A DNA stretch of 64,000 nt, from NCBI RefSeq assembly GCF_013359695.1, contig NZ_JABFMU010000005.1, positions 168,266 through 232,265 of the forward strand, written 5' to 3'. Position 1 is the first letter of the stretch; each line of letters begins with the position of its first letter. The stretch is from Pseudomonas sp. C2B4. GTDB taxonomy: Bacteria > Pseudomonadota > Gammaproteobacteria > Pseudomonadales > Pseudomonadaceae. Below the pieces are notes generated by a model. That model was not told where the DNA came from and did no database searches. It was given only the letters and a program-made list of their open reading frames with translations. Below are positions 50,978 through 61,359 of the stretch, one piece after another. The position numbers were made by a program, and so were the translations under genes.

Positions 50978-52432
50978 ATGAAACTAATCGTAAAAGTCTT
51001 CCCAGAGATCACCATCAAGAGCCGCCCGGTACGGATGCGTTTCATCCGCCAGTTGGCCAAGAACATCCGTGCCGTGCTCCGCGACCTGGACCCGGCTGTG
51101 GTGGTGAACGGCGTGTGGGACAACCTCGAGCTGGAAACCCGCGTCAGCGACCCCAAGGCCCTGAAAGAGATGGGCGAGCGCCTGAGCTGCATGCCGGGCA
51201 TCGCGCACTTCCTGCAGATTGACGAATACCCGCTGGGCGATTTCGACGACATCGTCGAAAAATGCAAGCAGCACTACGGTGATGCACTGGCCGGGAAGAT
51301 CTTCTCGGTACGTTGCAAACGTGCCGGCAAGCACCCATTTAGCTCCATAGATATCGAAAAATACGTCGGCAGCCAGTTGCGCCGTCAGTGTGGTGCGGCC
51401 GGTATCGACCTGAAAAAGCCGGAAATCGAAGTCCGGATCGAAGTTCGCGACCAACGGTTGTTCGTGATCCACAGCCAGCACAACGGCATCGGCGGTTATC
51501 CGCTGGGTGCGCTGGAGCAGACGCTGGTGCTGATGTCCGGTGGCTTCGACTCCACCGTCGCGGCCTACCAGATCATGCGCCGTGGCCTGATGGCGCATTT
51601 CTGCTTCTTTAACCTGGGCGGACGTGCCCACGAACTGGGCGTCATGGAAGTCGCGCATTTCATCTGGAAGAAGTACGGCAGCTCGCAACGCGTGTTATTT
51701 GTCAGTGTGCCGTTCGAGGAAGTGCTGGGAGAAATTCTCGGCAAAGTCGATAACAGTCATATGGGCGTAGTATTGAAGCGTATGATGTTGCGCGCTTCCT
51801 CCCAGATTGCCGATCGACTGCACATCGAGGCGCTGGTCACCGGTGAGGCGATCTCCCAGGTGTCGAGCCAGACGTTGCCGAACCTGTCCGTGATCGACTG
51901 CGTGACCGACAAGCTGGTCCTGCGTCCGCTGATCGCCAGCCACAAGCAGGACATCATCGATACGGCCAATGAAATCGGCACTGCCGATTTCGCCCGGCAC
52001 ATGCCGGAGTACTGCGGGGTCATTTCGGTCAATCCGAAGACGGCGGCCAAGCGCTACCGCGTAGAGCATGAAGAGAAAGAATTCGACATGGCAGTCCTTG
52101 AGCGTGCGCTCGAGAACGCCAAGCTGGTGCCGATCGATCGCGTGATCGACGAATTGGGCCAGGATTTGCAGATTGAAGAAGTCAGCGAAGCGCTGGCCGG
52201 TCAGATCGTCATCGACATCCGTCACCCGGATGCCGCCGAGGATGATCCGCTGGAGCTCGCTGGTATCGAGGTACAAACGATGCCGTTTTATGCACTGAAC
52301 GCTCGTTTCAAGGAACTGGACCCTACTCGCCAGTACCTGTTGTATTGCGACAAAGGCGTGATGAGTCGCCTGCATGCCCACCATTTGCTCAGTGAGGGGC
52401 ATGCCAATGTGCGCGTTTATCGACCGAGCTAA
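50978..52432 (+). CDS. thiI: tRNA 4-thiouridine synthase/sulfurtransferase ThiI
   Basis: A 484-residue protein for s4U in tRNA and thiazole synthesis. The frame opens earlier, but [20 protein letters not shown] at 50978 is the family start. Order: THUMP domain (residues 60-165), PP-loop [14 protein letters not shown], Cys of [19 protein letters not shown] (in part), and a C-terminal rhodanese domain with catalytic Cys in [20 protein letters not shown]. In contrast with the Cys-less rhodanese at 42304 this one is intact. Confidence 0.97.
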   Translation: MKLIVKVFPEITIKSRPVRMRFIRQLAKNIRAVLRDLDPAVVVNGVWDNLELETRVSDPKALKEMGERLSCMPGIAHFLQIDEYPLGDFDDIVEKCKQHYGDALAGKIFSVRCKRAGKHPFSSIDIEKYVGSQLRRQCGAAGIDLKKPEIEVRIEVRDQRLFVIHSQHNGIGGYPLGALEQTLVLMSGGFDSTVAAYQIMRRGLMAHFCFFNLGGRAHELGVMEVAHFIWKKYGSSQRVLFVSVPFEEVLGEILGKVDNSHMGVVLKRMMLRASSQIADRLHIEALVTGEAISQVSSQTLPNLSVIDCVTDKLVLRPLIASHKQDIIDTANEIGTADFARHMPEYCGVISVNPKTAAKRYRVEHEEKEFDMAVLERALENAKLVPIDRVIDELGQDLQIEEVSEALAGQIVIDIRHPDAAEDDPLELAGIEVQTMPFYALNARFKELDPTRQYLLYCDKGVMSRLHAHHLLSEGHANVRVYRPS

Positions 52433-52571
52433 GTGCCCGGGGCTGTTTGCCTGTGGCCTGCGTCACCGGCCCCCCGATGCCACCGTCAAGCTGTAACGGC
52501 TTTCACGGACGCTACTGTTAATCGCTGCCAAGACTTGTCAGCACACCGAATCCTCTGATCGAGATACACAA

Positions 52572-54392
52572 GTGATCGAAAATCTACGCAACATCGCCAT
52601 TATTGCTCACGTTGACCATGGTAAAACCACCCTGGTAGACAAACTCCTGCGTCAATCCGGCACCCTGGAGCGCAACGAGCTCAACGACGAGCGCGTGATG
52701 GACTCCAACGACCAGGAAAAAGAGCGCGGTATTACCATTCTGGCGAAAAACACCGCCATCAACTGGAACGGCTACCACATCAACATCGTGGACACCCCGG
52801 GCCACGCCGACTTCGGCGGCGAAGTAGAACGCGTTATGTCGATGGTTGACTCCGTTCTGCTGCTGGTTGACGCTCAAGACGGCCCTATGCCGCAAACCCG
52901 TTTCGTGACCAAGAAGGCTTTCGAAGCCGGCCTGCGTCCAATCGTGTGCATCAACAAGGTTGACCGTCCAGGCGCGCGTCCGGACTGGGTTCTGGACCAG
53001 ATCTTCGACCTGTTCGACAACCTGGGTGCCACCGAAGAACAGCTGGACTTCAAAGTCGTCTACGCCTCGGCCCTGAACGGTATTGCCGGTCTGGACCACA
53101 CCGAAATGGCTGAAGACATGACCCCGCTGTACCAGTCGATCGTCGACAACGTACCGGCGCCGGCTGTTGACCGTGACGGTCCGTTCCAGATGCAGATCTC
53201 CGCACTGGACTACAACAGCTTCCTGGGTGTTATCGGCGTTGGCCGTATCGCTCGTGGTCGCGTCAAGCCGAACACCCCGGTTGTCGCTATCGGCGCCGAC
53301 GGCAAGAAGCGTAACGGTCGTATCCTGAAGCTGATGGGTCACCACGGTCTGCACCGTGTAGACGTTGAAGAAGCTGCAGCAGGCGACATCGTGTGCATCA
53401 GCGGTATGGACTCGCTGTTCATCTCCGACACCCTGTGCCACCCGGACACCGTCGAAGCGATGAAGCCGCTGACCGTTGACGAGCCAACCGTTTCCATGAC
53501 CTTCCAGGTCAACGATTCGCCATTCTGCGGTAAAGAAGGCAAGTTCGTGACTTCCCGTAACATCAAGGAGCGTCTGGACAAAGAGCTGCTGTACAACGTT
53601 GCACTGCGCGTTGAAGAAGGCGACTCGGCTGACAAGTTCAAGGTTTCCGGCCGTGGCGAACTGCACCTCTCGGTACTGATCGAAACCATGCGTCGCGAAG
53701 GCTTCGAAATGGCTGTAGGCCGTCCGGAAGTGATCATCCGTCTGGTTGACGGCGTGAAGCACGAACCGTTCGAAAACGTCACCATCGACCTGCCGGAAGA
53801 ATCCCAGGGCAAGGTGATGGAAGAGATGGGCCTGCGTAAAGGCGACCTGACCAACATGGTGCCGGATGGCAAGGGCCGTGTACGTCTGGAATACAACATC
53901 CCTGCTCGTGGTCTGATCGGTTTCCGTAACCAGTTCCTGACCCTGACCAACGGTGCTGGCATCCTGACCTCGATCTTCGACCGTTACGACGTGATGAAGT
54001 CCGGCGACATGTCCGGCCGTCAGAACGGCGTTCTGGTTTCGGTTGAAACCGGCAAGGCTCTGACCTACTCCCTGGAAACCCTGCAGGCACGTGGCAAGCT
54101 GTTCGTTGAACACGGTCAGGAAATCTACAACGGTCAGATCGTTGGTCTGAACAGCCGTGACAACGACCTGGGCGTTAACCCTACCAAGGGCAAGAAGCTC
54201 GACAACATGCGTGCTTCGGGTAAAGACGAAACCATCGCCCTGGTTCCACCTGTTCGCTTCACCCTGGAGCAGGCTCTGGAATTCATCCAGGACGACGAGC
54301 TGTGCGAAGTAACGCCTAAGTCCATCCGTCTTCGCAAGAAGATCCTGGACGAAAGCGAGCGTACCCGCGCTGCCAAGAAAGCCAAGGCGTAA
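52572..54392 (+). CDS. typA: Ribosome-associated translational GTPase TypA/BipA
   Basis: A 606-residue GTPase starting with GTG ([20 protein letters not shown]). G motifs are [25 protein letters not shown] and [13 protein letters not shown]; a C-terminal domain unique to TypA follows EF-G-like domains III and V ([20 protein letters not shown]). It aids large-subunit assembly, especially in cold or stress. The GTG start has only a weak ribosome site, GAGATACACAA. Confidence 0.97.
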   Translation: MIENLRNIAIIAHVDHGKTTLVDKLLRQSGTLERNELNDERVMDSNDQEKERGITILAKNTAINWNGYHINIVDTPGHADFGGEVERVMSMVDSVLLLVDAQDGPMPQTRFVTKKAFEAGLRPIVCINKVDRPGARPDWVLDQIFDLFDNLGATEEQLDFKVVYASALNGIAGLDHTEMAEDMTPLYQSIVDNVPAPAVDRDGPFQMQISALDYNSFLGVIGVGRIARGRVKPNTPVVAIGADGKKRNGRILKLMGHHGLHRVDVEEAAAGDIVCISGMDSLFISDTLCHPDTVEAMKPLTVDEPTVSMTFQVNDSPFCGKEGKFVTSRNIKERLDKELLYNVALRVEEGDSADKFKVSGRGELHLSVLIETMRREGFEMAVGRPEVIIRLVDGVKHEPFENVTIDLPEESQGKVMEEMGLRKGDLTNMVPDGKGRVRLEYNIPARGLIGFRNQFLTLTNGAGILTSIFDRYDVMKSGDMSGRQNGVLVSVETGKALTYSLETLQARGKLFVEHGQEIYNGQIVGLNSRDNDLGVNPTKGKKLDNMRASGKDETIALVPPVRFTLEQALEFIQDDELCEVTPKSIRLRKKILDESERTRAAKKAKA

Positions 54393-54410
54393 CTAGCCCC
54401 GGCTGAAAAA

Positions 54411-54445
54411 AAAACGCCCCCGGTCGAAAGGCCGGGGGCGTTTTT
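54411..54445 (+). terminator. Terminator of typA
   Basis: AAAACGCCCCCGG pairs with CCGGGGGCGTTTTT around TCGAAAGG, 18 bases past the stop. The A run on the left allows it to act in both directions. Confidence 0.93.
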
Positions 54446-54476
54446 GTTTGTCCGTCGTTTGTGAGGCCCAATCGCG

Positions 54477-55859
54477 TTATGGGCTGATCTCCATTTCAAG
54501 TGATGAAGGCATGGGGGCAATCCCCAGGCTACGGTTGATTTCCACCCAATGCAGGGCAACATCAAGCTGAGCCCGGGCCTGGCTGCGTCGCACCTCAAAA
54601 AGGCTGCGCTCGGCATCCAGTACTTCCAGCATGGAAACAGTGCCGGCATCGTACTGTTGTCTGGCCAGATCGACGGCGCGGGCCGCGGCAGCGGTGGCTT
54701 TGTCGAGTTCGCGTTGTCGACTGATGGTTTGGCCATAAGCGTGAATCGATGTATGTGTTTCCCGAAGCGCCTGTAGCAGACTCTGCCGGTAAGCGAGCCG
54801 GGCCTGCTCACGGCGGGCATCGCTGGCCTCAATGCGTGAGTCGATCCGGCCGAAATCGAACAGAGGCTGGAACAATTGGCTGGTCAATGCCCAAGGCGCT
54901 GCGCCCCCCTGCTCAACAAATGCCAGTGCCCCCAAGCTCAATTGAGGGTAGCGCGCGGCCTTGGCGGCGACGAGGGACTCACCGGCAGCCTGCACCCGTT
55001 GTTCTGCGGCCCGTACATCCGGCCGCTCACGGAGTATCTCGGCGGGGATCGATAACAGCTGCGGTAGTGCGGACTCGGAAAATCCCATCGAGGGGGCCGC
55101 TGGCTCGGCAAGAAGACTGTCTATCTGTGCCTGATCACTGGCCAGCAGGTAAGCAAGGTTATAGCTGGCCGATTGTGCCTGTTGTCGCGCCGTGGGAATT
55201 TCGGCCTGGGTGATCGCGACCTGAGATTCGATGCGCTCCAGGTCAAGGCGATTGGCCGATCCCTGCTCCAGCCGTGCGCGAGTGACACGGGCGGTTTGCG
55301 CCTGGTTGATGCCTGTCTCGGTCGCGATTCCCAATATCTGTTGGGCCAGTCGGTACTGCAGGTAATGGCTGGCGACCTCCGACATCAGGCTGAGCCGCAG
55401 ACTCAGATAATCCTGCCGGGTCGCTTCCAGTTCGGCGCTGGCTTCATTGCGCAGGGCCTTCAGACGGCCGAACAGATCCAGCTCCCAAGCCAGGTCCACC
55501 CCATAGGAATACTGAGTGTTCGTACCATTCAGTGCCGTTCGGGATCGACCGTAACGGGCCGCGATGCCGATCTCGGGATACAGCGCGGTCGTGGTCAGAT
55601 TGCGCTGGGCGCGTACTTCCCGGACGCGCTCGACGGCAGCGGCCAGGTCCAGGTTATCGCGAAGCGCATCGGTCATCAGGCGATTGAGCACCGGGTCATC
55701 GAAGCTCTCCCACCAGCGCTGGGTCAGGGAGGCCAGGGCGGGTCCTGGCTCTTTGACTGACGGGCTTTGCTCCAGAGGCATTGCGGGGTCCGATGGGCTG
55801 GCGCAACCCGTCAAGACAGACAACAGCAGCAGCGTGAACACAGGTGTTTTGTAATTCAT
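54477..55859 (-). CDS. Outer membrane efflux lipoprotein (OprM/NodT family)
   Basis: A 460-residue TolC-like channel. Signal II lipobox LLLSVLTGCASPSD at residue 19; two repeats of the outer-membrane efflux domain follow (WWESFDDPVLNRLMTDALRD, then YDAGTVSMLEVLDAERSLFE at the end of the second). The helical barrel segments show the AAxxRVxEAR-like pattern AAVERVREVRAQ. Third gene of an RND operon; overlaps the pump gene as ATGA. Confidence 0.92.
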   Translation of the reverse strand: MNYKTPVFTLLLLSVLTGCASPSDPAMPLEQSPSVKEPGPALASLTQRWWESFDDPVLNRLMTDALRDNLDLAAAVERVREVRAQRNLTTTALYPEIGIAARYGRSRTALNGTNTQYSYGVDLAWELDLFGRLKALRNEASAELEATRQDYLSLRLSLMSEVASHYLQYRLAQQILGIATETGINQAQTARVTRARLEQGSANRLDLERIESQVAITQAEIPTARQQAQSASYNLAYLLASDQAQIDSLLAEPAAPSMGFSESALPQLLSIPAEILRERPDVRAAEQRVQAAGESLVAAKAARYPQLSLGALAFVEQGGAAPWALTSQLFQPLFDFGRIDSRIEASDARREQARLAYRQSLLQALRETHTSIHAYGQTISRQRELDKATAAAARAVDLARQQYDAGTVSMLEVLDAERSLFEVRRSQARAQLDVALHWVEINRSLGIAPMPSSLEMEISP

Positions 55860-58800
55860 TTCGAGTGCTCCAGCGCAGGGACCTGACGGCGCTTGTCTCC
55901 ATGGAACAGACGATCAAGTGCCAGGAACACCACCGGTGTCGTCAACAAGGTCAACATCTGGCTGAGCATCAGGCCACCGACGATAACGACCCCAAGTGGT
56001 TCACGCAGCTCCGCACCAGTGCCAAACGCCAGCATCAAGGGCACCGCGCCAAACAGGGCCGCCAGGGTGGTCATCAGAATCGGGCGAAAGCGCGCCAGGC
56101 ACGCCTGATGGATCGCTTCCCGTGCCGTCAACTGGTGTTCGCGCTGGGCCTGCAGGGCGAAGTCGACCAACAGGATGCCGTTTTTCTTGACGATGCCGAT
56201 CAGCAGGATCAAGCCGATCAGCGCCATGATCGAGAAGTCCAGCTGCCACACCCACAGCAGCAGGATCGCGCCGATGCCTGCCGATGGCAGGGTGGAAAGA
56301 ATGGTCAGCGGATGCACGAGGCTTTCATAGAGCACGCCGAGAATGATGTAGACGGCAACCAGCGCCGCGATGATCAGAAAGGGTTGGCTGGCCAGTGATG
56401 CCTGGAACGCCTGGGCGGAGCCCTGGAAAGTACCGCTCACTGAAGTCGGCAGGCCAATCTCCAGTTCGATGCCCTGCAGGGCGTCCACTGCCTGGCCGAG
56501 GGCGACACCGGGGGCCAGATTGAAGGACAGGTTGGCTGCCGGCAGCATGCCGTTGTGATTGATCACGACGGGGCCGCTTGTGGGTGGTTCTACCCGAGTA
56601 AATGCCAGCAATGGCACCATCTCGCCGGTCAGGGGCGAGCGTAAATGGAAGTAGCTCAGGCTTTCGGTATTGCCCCGTTGTGCGGTGCTCAGTTCCAGCA
56701 CCACCTTGTATTGGTTGGCTTCGGTTTGATACTCGCTGATCTGACGCTGCCCGAATGCGTCATACAGCGCATTGTCCAGGTCACGTGCCGTGAAGCCATA
56801 ACGTGCGGCTTCGTCCCGGTCGAGTGTGATTCGCGTGATGTTGGCATCCCGTTGCAGGTCGTGAGACACGTCACGGAACAATGGATTGGTACGCAGGCGA
56901 TCGGCCAGGGTGGTCGCCCAGGTTGCGAGTTCGTCGCTGTTTTGCGCTTGAAGGACGTATTGATATTGAGCTCTGGGTTGTCCCGCGCTGAGGTTGATGT
57001 CTTGAACCGCGCGAAGGGATATCTGGATGCCGGGTACCTGCGCCAACTGAGGGCGCAGCCGGTCAATGACCTGGCTGACGGTGACGTCGCGCTCGCCCGG
57101 GTCGCTCAATACCAGCCACACCCGGCCATTGCCGATCGAATCGGTGGTGCTGCCACCGACGGCATGGTTGTAGCTGATAACGGCCGGGTCCTGGCTGAAA
57201 ATCGTCTCCAGTTGCTGGTGTTTAACAACCATCTCCTCATAGGAAATATCGGCGGACGCGCGGGTGAACCCCATGATGAAGGCCGTATCCTGCAAGGGGA
57301 AAAACCCTTTGGGGATCATGACGAAGCTGGCAACGCTGAGTAATACGCTCGCAAGAAACACGCCCAGCATGCAGCGCTGATGTCCGAGCGCCCAACCCAG
57401 GGCTCGATCGTAAGCACCCAGCAGCCCGTTGAAGAAGCCTTCGGAGGGCGTGTGCGTGGGCGCTTTCATGAACAGAGAGGCCAAAGTCGGCACGAGTGTC
57501 AGGCAGACCAGGACCGAAATGGCGAGGGTGGCGACCAGTGTGAGGGCAAACTCGCTGAACAGGCGCCCTACGACGCCTCCCATGAATAGCAGGGGGATCA
57601 GGGCCGCAACCAATGACACGCTGATCGACACCACCGTGAAGCCGATTTCGCTGACCCCCTTCAGCGCAGCGGTGCGCTTGTCCTCGCCGCGTTCCAGGTG
57701 GCGGTGGATGTTTTCGATCACCACGATCGCGTCATCGACGATAAAGCCGACGGAGATGACAATGGCCACCAGTGTCAGGTTGTTCAGGCTGAAGCCCGCC
57801 AGGTACATCACCGCGCACGTCGATACGATGGATACGCCAAGCACCGCGGTGACGATCAGCGTCGCCGACCACTGCCGCAGAAACAGCGCCATCACGCCAA
57901 TCACCAGGAAAACGGCAATCGCCAGCGTCAGTTCGACTTCATGCAATGACGAACGAATGGTGCGCGTGCGATCGTTGATGACCTCGACCTTCATATCCGC
58001 CGGCAGAACCGCCTGGAGACCGGGCAGGGCTTCCTTGATGCGATCGGCGATGGCGACAATGTTCGCCCCGGGCTGGCGCCGGATCAGCAACGCCACGCCG
58101 GACTGGCCATTGGGCCAGCTTTGCACGTAGTCATCCTCCGCGCCCAGGCTGACGCTGGCCAGGTCCCGCACCCGAACAGGCGCGCCATTGCGATAGGTGA
58201 CGATGACGTTGTCGTACTGCGCCGGCTCGAACAGTTGATCGTTCACTTCCAGATTCGATACCCGATGTTCGCCGAACAGCGCCCCTTTTGGCAGATTGAC
58301 ACTGGCCTCTTGCACCGCCGTGCGGATATCGGCCAGGGTCACGCCCGCCGCCGCGAGCACCTCCGGTCGGGCCTGGATACGGATTGCCGGGCGGCGTTGG
58401 CCGATCACGTTGATCAGGCCGACCCCATCAAGTTGACTCAGTCGACGCGAAAGCACGGTCTCGGCAAGGTCGCTGACTTCGGTCAGGGAAAGTGTGTCGG
58501 ACCAGGCGCCGAGGATCATGACCGCACCGTCCGCCGGATTCACTTTGCGCCAGACCGGCAGACTGGGCATGTCGCTGGGCAACCGGGCCGAAGCGGTATT
58601 GATCGCCACCTGCACTTCCTGGGCCGCCGTGTCGATGTGCTTGTCCAGGCTGAATTGCAGCGTCAGCGTCAACTTTCCCAGCGAGCTGGTCGAGGTCATC
58701 TCGGTGATGCCGGCGATTGAACTCAGTTGCACTTCCAGAGGCGTCGCAACAGAGGACGCCATGGTCTGTGCGCTGGCGCCGGGCAGGGTGGCGGTAATCT

Positions 58801-58945
58801 GGAGGGTGGGGAAGTCCGCCTCGGGCAGTGGCGCGATGGACAGGCGCAAATAGGCGACAACACCGAGCAGAACCATCGCGACACTCAACAAAAGGGTGCC
58901 GACCGGACGGTCCATGCACCAGGCGTAAACATTGCGGCTGCTCAT
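55856..58945 (-). CDS. RND multidrug efflux pump permease (MdtB/MuxC-like)
   Basis: A 1029-residue inner-membrane pump with 12 membrane helices. Order: TM1 PVGTLLLSVAMVLLGVVAYL, porter subdomains (LPSDMPSLPVWRKVNPADG, as in MdtB/C and MuxB/C), the TM4 proton relay VDDAIVVIENIHRHLERG, FFPLQDTAFIMGFTRA, second half TM10-12 (KKNGILLVDFALQAQREHQL). Only one pump gene is present, unlike the MdtBC and MuxBC pairs. Substrates unknown. Coupled by single-base overlap to the adaptor gene and by ATGA to the channel gene. Confidence 0.93.
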   Translation of the reverse strand: MSSRNVYAWCMDRPVGTLLLSVAMVLLGVVAYLRLSIAPLPEADFPTLQITATLPGASAQTMASSVATPLEVQLSSIAGITEMTSTSSLGKLTLTLQFSLDKHIDTAAQEVQVAINTASARLPSDMPSLPVWRKVNPADGAVMILGAWSDTLSLTEVSDLAETVLSRRLSQLDGVGLINVIGQRRPAIRIQARPEVLAAAGVTLADIRTAVQEASVNLPKGALFGEHRVSNLEVNDQLFEPAQYDNVIVTYRNGAPVRVRDLASVSLGAEDDYVQSWPNGQSGVALLIRRQPGANIVAIADRIKEALPGLQAVLPADMKVEVINDRTRTIRSSLHEVELTLAIAVFLVIGVMALFLRQWSATLIVTAVLGVSIVSTCAVMYLAGFSLNNLTLVAIVISVGFIVDDAIVVIENIHRHLERGEDKRTAALKGVSEIGFTVVSISVSLVAALIPLLFMGGVVGRLFSEFALTLVATLAISVLVCLTLVPTLASLFMKAPTHTPSEGFFNGLLGAYDRALGWALGHQRCMLGVFLASVLLSVASFVMIPKGFFPLQDTAFIMGFTRASADISYEEMVVKHQQLETIFSQDPAVISYNHAVGGSTTDSIGNGRVWLVLSDPGERDVTVSQVIDRLRPQLAQVPGIQISLRAVQDINLSAGQPRAQYQYVLQAQNSDELATWATTLADRLRTNPLFRDVSHDLQRDANITRITLDRDEAARYGFTARDLDNALYDAFGQRQISEYQTEANQYKVVLELSTAQRGNTESLSYFHLRSPLTGEMVPLLAFTRVEPPTSGPVVINHNGMLPAANLSFNLAPGVALGQAVDALQGIELEIGLPTSVSGTFQGSAQAFQASLASQPFLIIAALVAVYIILGVLYESLVHPLTILSTLPSAGIGAILLLWVWQLDFSIMALIGLILLIGIVKKNGILLVDFALQAQREHQLTAREAIHQACLARFRPILMTTLAALFGAVPLMLAFGTGAELREPLGVVIVGGLMLSQMLTLLTTPVVFLALDRLFHGDKRRQVPALEHSK

Positions 58946-60111
58946 CAGGGTGCGCTCCTGCTGGCGACGGCATCCTTGGCCTGGAGAATATTGACCGCTG
59001 ATCCGGGTCTTAGCCGTGAATAGCCATCAGTGACAACCTGGGTGTCGGGCTCGATACCCTCGACCACGGCGATGTTGGCGTCGGAGTACGCGACCTGCAC
59101 GGGCTGGGGGAATGCTTTCCCATCGCTGACACGCCAGACAAACGTACCTTTCGCGCCCTGACGCAGGGCACGCTGCGGCACCACCAGGGCATCCTGCACA
59201 GTGCCGGCCTGCAGGTTGATCACGACCGACTGATCCGGCCATAGATGTCCCAAGGGATTGGCGACGGTGCCTTTGATCCGCACGGTCCCGGTAGCGTCGG
59301 ACACCCGGTTATCGATCAGGTCCAGAGACCCCTCCCCCAGAAGAGATCCGCCGTCACCGGAGTAGGCGCGTAACACCATTGTCGATTTGTCGGCATTGGC
59401 CGTCAGTGCTCGCAACTGTGGAAGGCGGGCCTGCGGCAAGGCGAATTCGATGCTGATGGGATCCAGCTGGACGACCGAGAACAGCGGCTGCGGGTCGCTT
59501 ACCCTCAGGTAGTTGCCTTCGTGGACATTACGAATCCCGATGCGGCCATCGGCCGGCGCCTGAATCCGGGTATGGGACAACTGCACCTGAGCGGCTGACA
59601 CCGCGGCTTCCTGGTTCTGTACTGTCGCTCGTAGCTGAGCAACCAGCCCGGTTTGTTGATCCAGTGTCTGTGAGGAGACAGCTTGCGTGCTGACCAGCGC
59701 CCGATAGCGCTTGAGGTCGATCGTTGCCGACGCCAGCTGAGCCTGTGCAACCGCGAGTTGGGCCTTGGCCGCTCCCAGTGCGGCGACAATGGTGCGATCG
59801 TCGAGACGTGCCAGCAGATCGCCTTTCTTGACGAACGCACCCTCGCTGACGGGCAGCTCCAGCAATAGCCCATCCACTTGAGGGCGGATATCGATGCTAC
59901 GCGCGGAGCGTACGTGACCGATGGCATTAAGAAGGATCGGCACGTCCCGGTGCCCGACTTCGACTGCGGTGACCGGCACGGACGGAGCGGTTGCCGGCGT
60001 GGTCGTTGGCCCGCCTGGCCATAGCCGGTAGGTCATGCCGCCGACAACGACCAGGCTGCAGAGCGTCAAAGAGGTGCTGATCAACGTCCGACGTATTTTG
60101 TTGGATGGCAT
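58945..60111 (-). CDS. RND efflux periplasmic adaptor (MdtA-like)
   Basis: A 388-residue membrane-fusion protein with an N-terminal anchor (ISTSLTLCSLVVVGGMTYRL), lipoyl half-motifs SARSIDIRPQVDGLLLELPV and IQAPADGRIGIRNVHEGNYL, a coiled-coil hairpin between them (AQLAVAQAQLASATIDLKRY) and a C-terminal beta-barrel part DALVVPQRALRQGAKGTFVW. It links pump and outer membrane channel. First gene of the operon; no regulator is next to it. Confidence 0.93.
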   Translation of the reverse strand: MPSNKIRRTLISTSLTLCSLVVVGGMTYRLWPGGPTTTPATAPSVPVTAVEVGHRDVPILLNAIGHVRSARSIDIRPQVDGLLLELPVSEGAFVKKGDLLARLDDRTIVAALGAAKAQLAVAQAQLASATIDLKRYRALVSTQAVSSQTLDQQTGLVAQLRATVQNQEAAVSAAQVQLSHTRIQAPADGRIGIRNVHEGNYLRVSDPQPLFSVVQLDPISIEFALPQARLPQLRALTANADKSTMVLRAYSGDGGSLLGEGSLDLIDNRVSDATGTVRIKGTVANPLGHLWPDQSVVINLQAGTVQDALVVPQRALRQGAKGTFVWRVSDGKAFPQPVQVAYSDANIAVVEGIEPDTQVVTDGYSRLRPGSAVNILQAKDAVASRSAP

Positions 60112-60659
60112 GCTGACTACTTCCCTATCGGTTTATGGTTTCACCGCGGAAAGCGAAATAAGTGCATGGCGGAGGCGTAAGTTACCTACAGATCATGCAT
60201 CTACCGGGTGAGTGGCCCGATATTGTCTTTCATGGATTAACGAACGGTTATCCGCCGGTTGTATAAATGCCGTGAAATGATTCTTGTTGTTGCGGACTTA
60301 AGTGTTGGAAAGAGGAGTGTCAAATATCGAAGTTTCCTATTTTAATAACGGAACTTTCCTACATTAAATAAAGAGTTTTTAGCGGAAGCGAAATGTATAT
60401 GCGTTTCGGTGATGGTTCGCCGGGCATCGAGGGTCGGCAGGCGTTGCAGCTGCTTGAAGAAGGGGCGTGTGGGTAGTGACTGACAGTCGAGCCACAGGGT
60501 GGCGGTGATCAATCAAGAAAAAGTTTCTCGCCAATCAATACAGTCGGAGAAGTTGCTTTGTTTCTTGAACACTGAGAGCCCGTGCAACTTGCCGGGCTCC
60601 TGCTGGGTTAAGAGTTGTCTGTCGATAAGCATTCAGACATGTTCTTACAAGAAGAAAAG
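60112..60659. other. AT-rich intergenic region upstream of the RND operon
   Basis: No solid gene in 548 bases. A direct repeat TTTCCTA at 60333-60339 and 60355-60361 (22 bases apart, two helix turns) inside an AT-rich stretch could be an activator site. A 27-codon frame (60393-60476, MYMRFGDGSPGIEGRQALQL) may be a gene remnant. The hairpin GAGCCCG/CGGGCTC at 60576-60599 lacks a T tract. Nothing else is recognised. Confidence 0.5.
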
Positions 60660-61100
60660 TTAAAACTTTTCCAGTGTCCGATGACTGTTGGTTTCCCGCA
60701 CAACTTCCTTCGGCTTGTACGCGCAATATCCTGGTCGTGGACCGATCTTCGGATGATTGCGGCACGTGTCGGGACGCTTTTCATAAATAGTGCACAAACG
60801 GCTCTTACGATTCAGGTAGTAGCAATCGTTGTTGCTCATGCGCTGGAGGGTGAAGATGCCCGATTTCTGGTTGAAGCGCTCGACCAACCCTTCCTTTTGC
60901 AGGCGCTTGGCGATGTTCTTCGGTGGATCACCCAGCTCGAATTCGTCAACCACGCCGATACGGACCAGATCCTTGATCTTGACCTCCACCGGCAGCGTGC
61001 AGCAGCTGGAGACGCACGAGCCGCACATCGGGGCCGAATATTTGGCCCAGGTATCGAGACGGTCGATCTCGGCTGCGGCAATCAGATTGGGCTTCATCAT
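60660..61100 (-). CDS. YkgJ family cysteine cluster protein
   Basis: A 146-residue protein (or 145 from the next ATG) with the CxxCC-type cluster: CGSCVSSCCTLPVEVKIKDL at residues 26-45 and CYYLNRKSRLCTIYEKRPDTC (in part) near residue 93, then NHPKIGPRPGYCAYKPKEV. The eight cysteines are thought to bind zinc or an Fe-S cluster. Function unknown; conserved in pseudomonads. Confidence 0.9.
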   Translation of the reverse strand: MMKPNLIAAAEIDRLDTWAKYSAPMCGSCVSSCCTLPVEVKIKDLVRIGVVDEFELGDPPKNIAKRLQKEGLVERFNQKSGIFTLQRMSNNDCYYLNRKSRLCTIYEKRPDTCRNHPKIGPRPGYCAYKPKEVVRETNSHRTLEKF

Positions 61101-61242
61101 CGAGGGTTTTACCAGGCGTATGCATCAGGGCGCGCGATCATACCGGGACTGGTGGATTTTTGAACAACCTTTCGCCAGATTTTTTCCAGGTCGTTCAGAC
61201 AAACCACTAATCCGGCACGGCCCCTGCATTGATTCAGGTACA

Positions 61243-61258
61243 CGACAATGTACTGTCG
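61243..61258. promoter_or_regulatory. Inverted repeat CGACA-ATGTAC-TGTCG before glgP
   Basis: A perfect 5-base inverted repeat with a 6-base centre lies about 100 bases upstream of glgP. It may be an operator; no regulator can be named. Confidence 0.3.
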
Positions 61259-61359
61259 AGCCAATTCGCATTCATGGGAAAAACTGCCGAACCAGAGCCT
61301 CTACCGCCTGTCAGACCGTCTAGGCTCAGACAACTCCAAGCTCGCTCGAGGTCTTATCG

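Noticed and set aside
52584..54113. 509-codon minus-strand frame
   Set aside because: Antisense to typA with full GTPase motifs.
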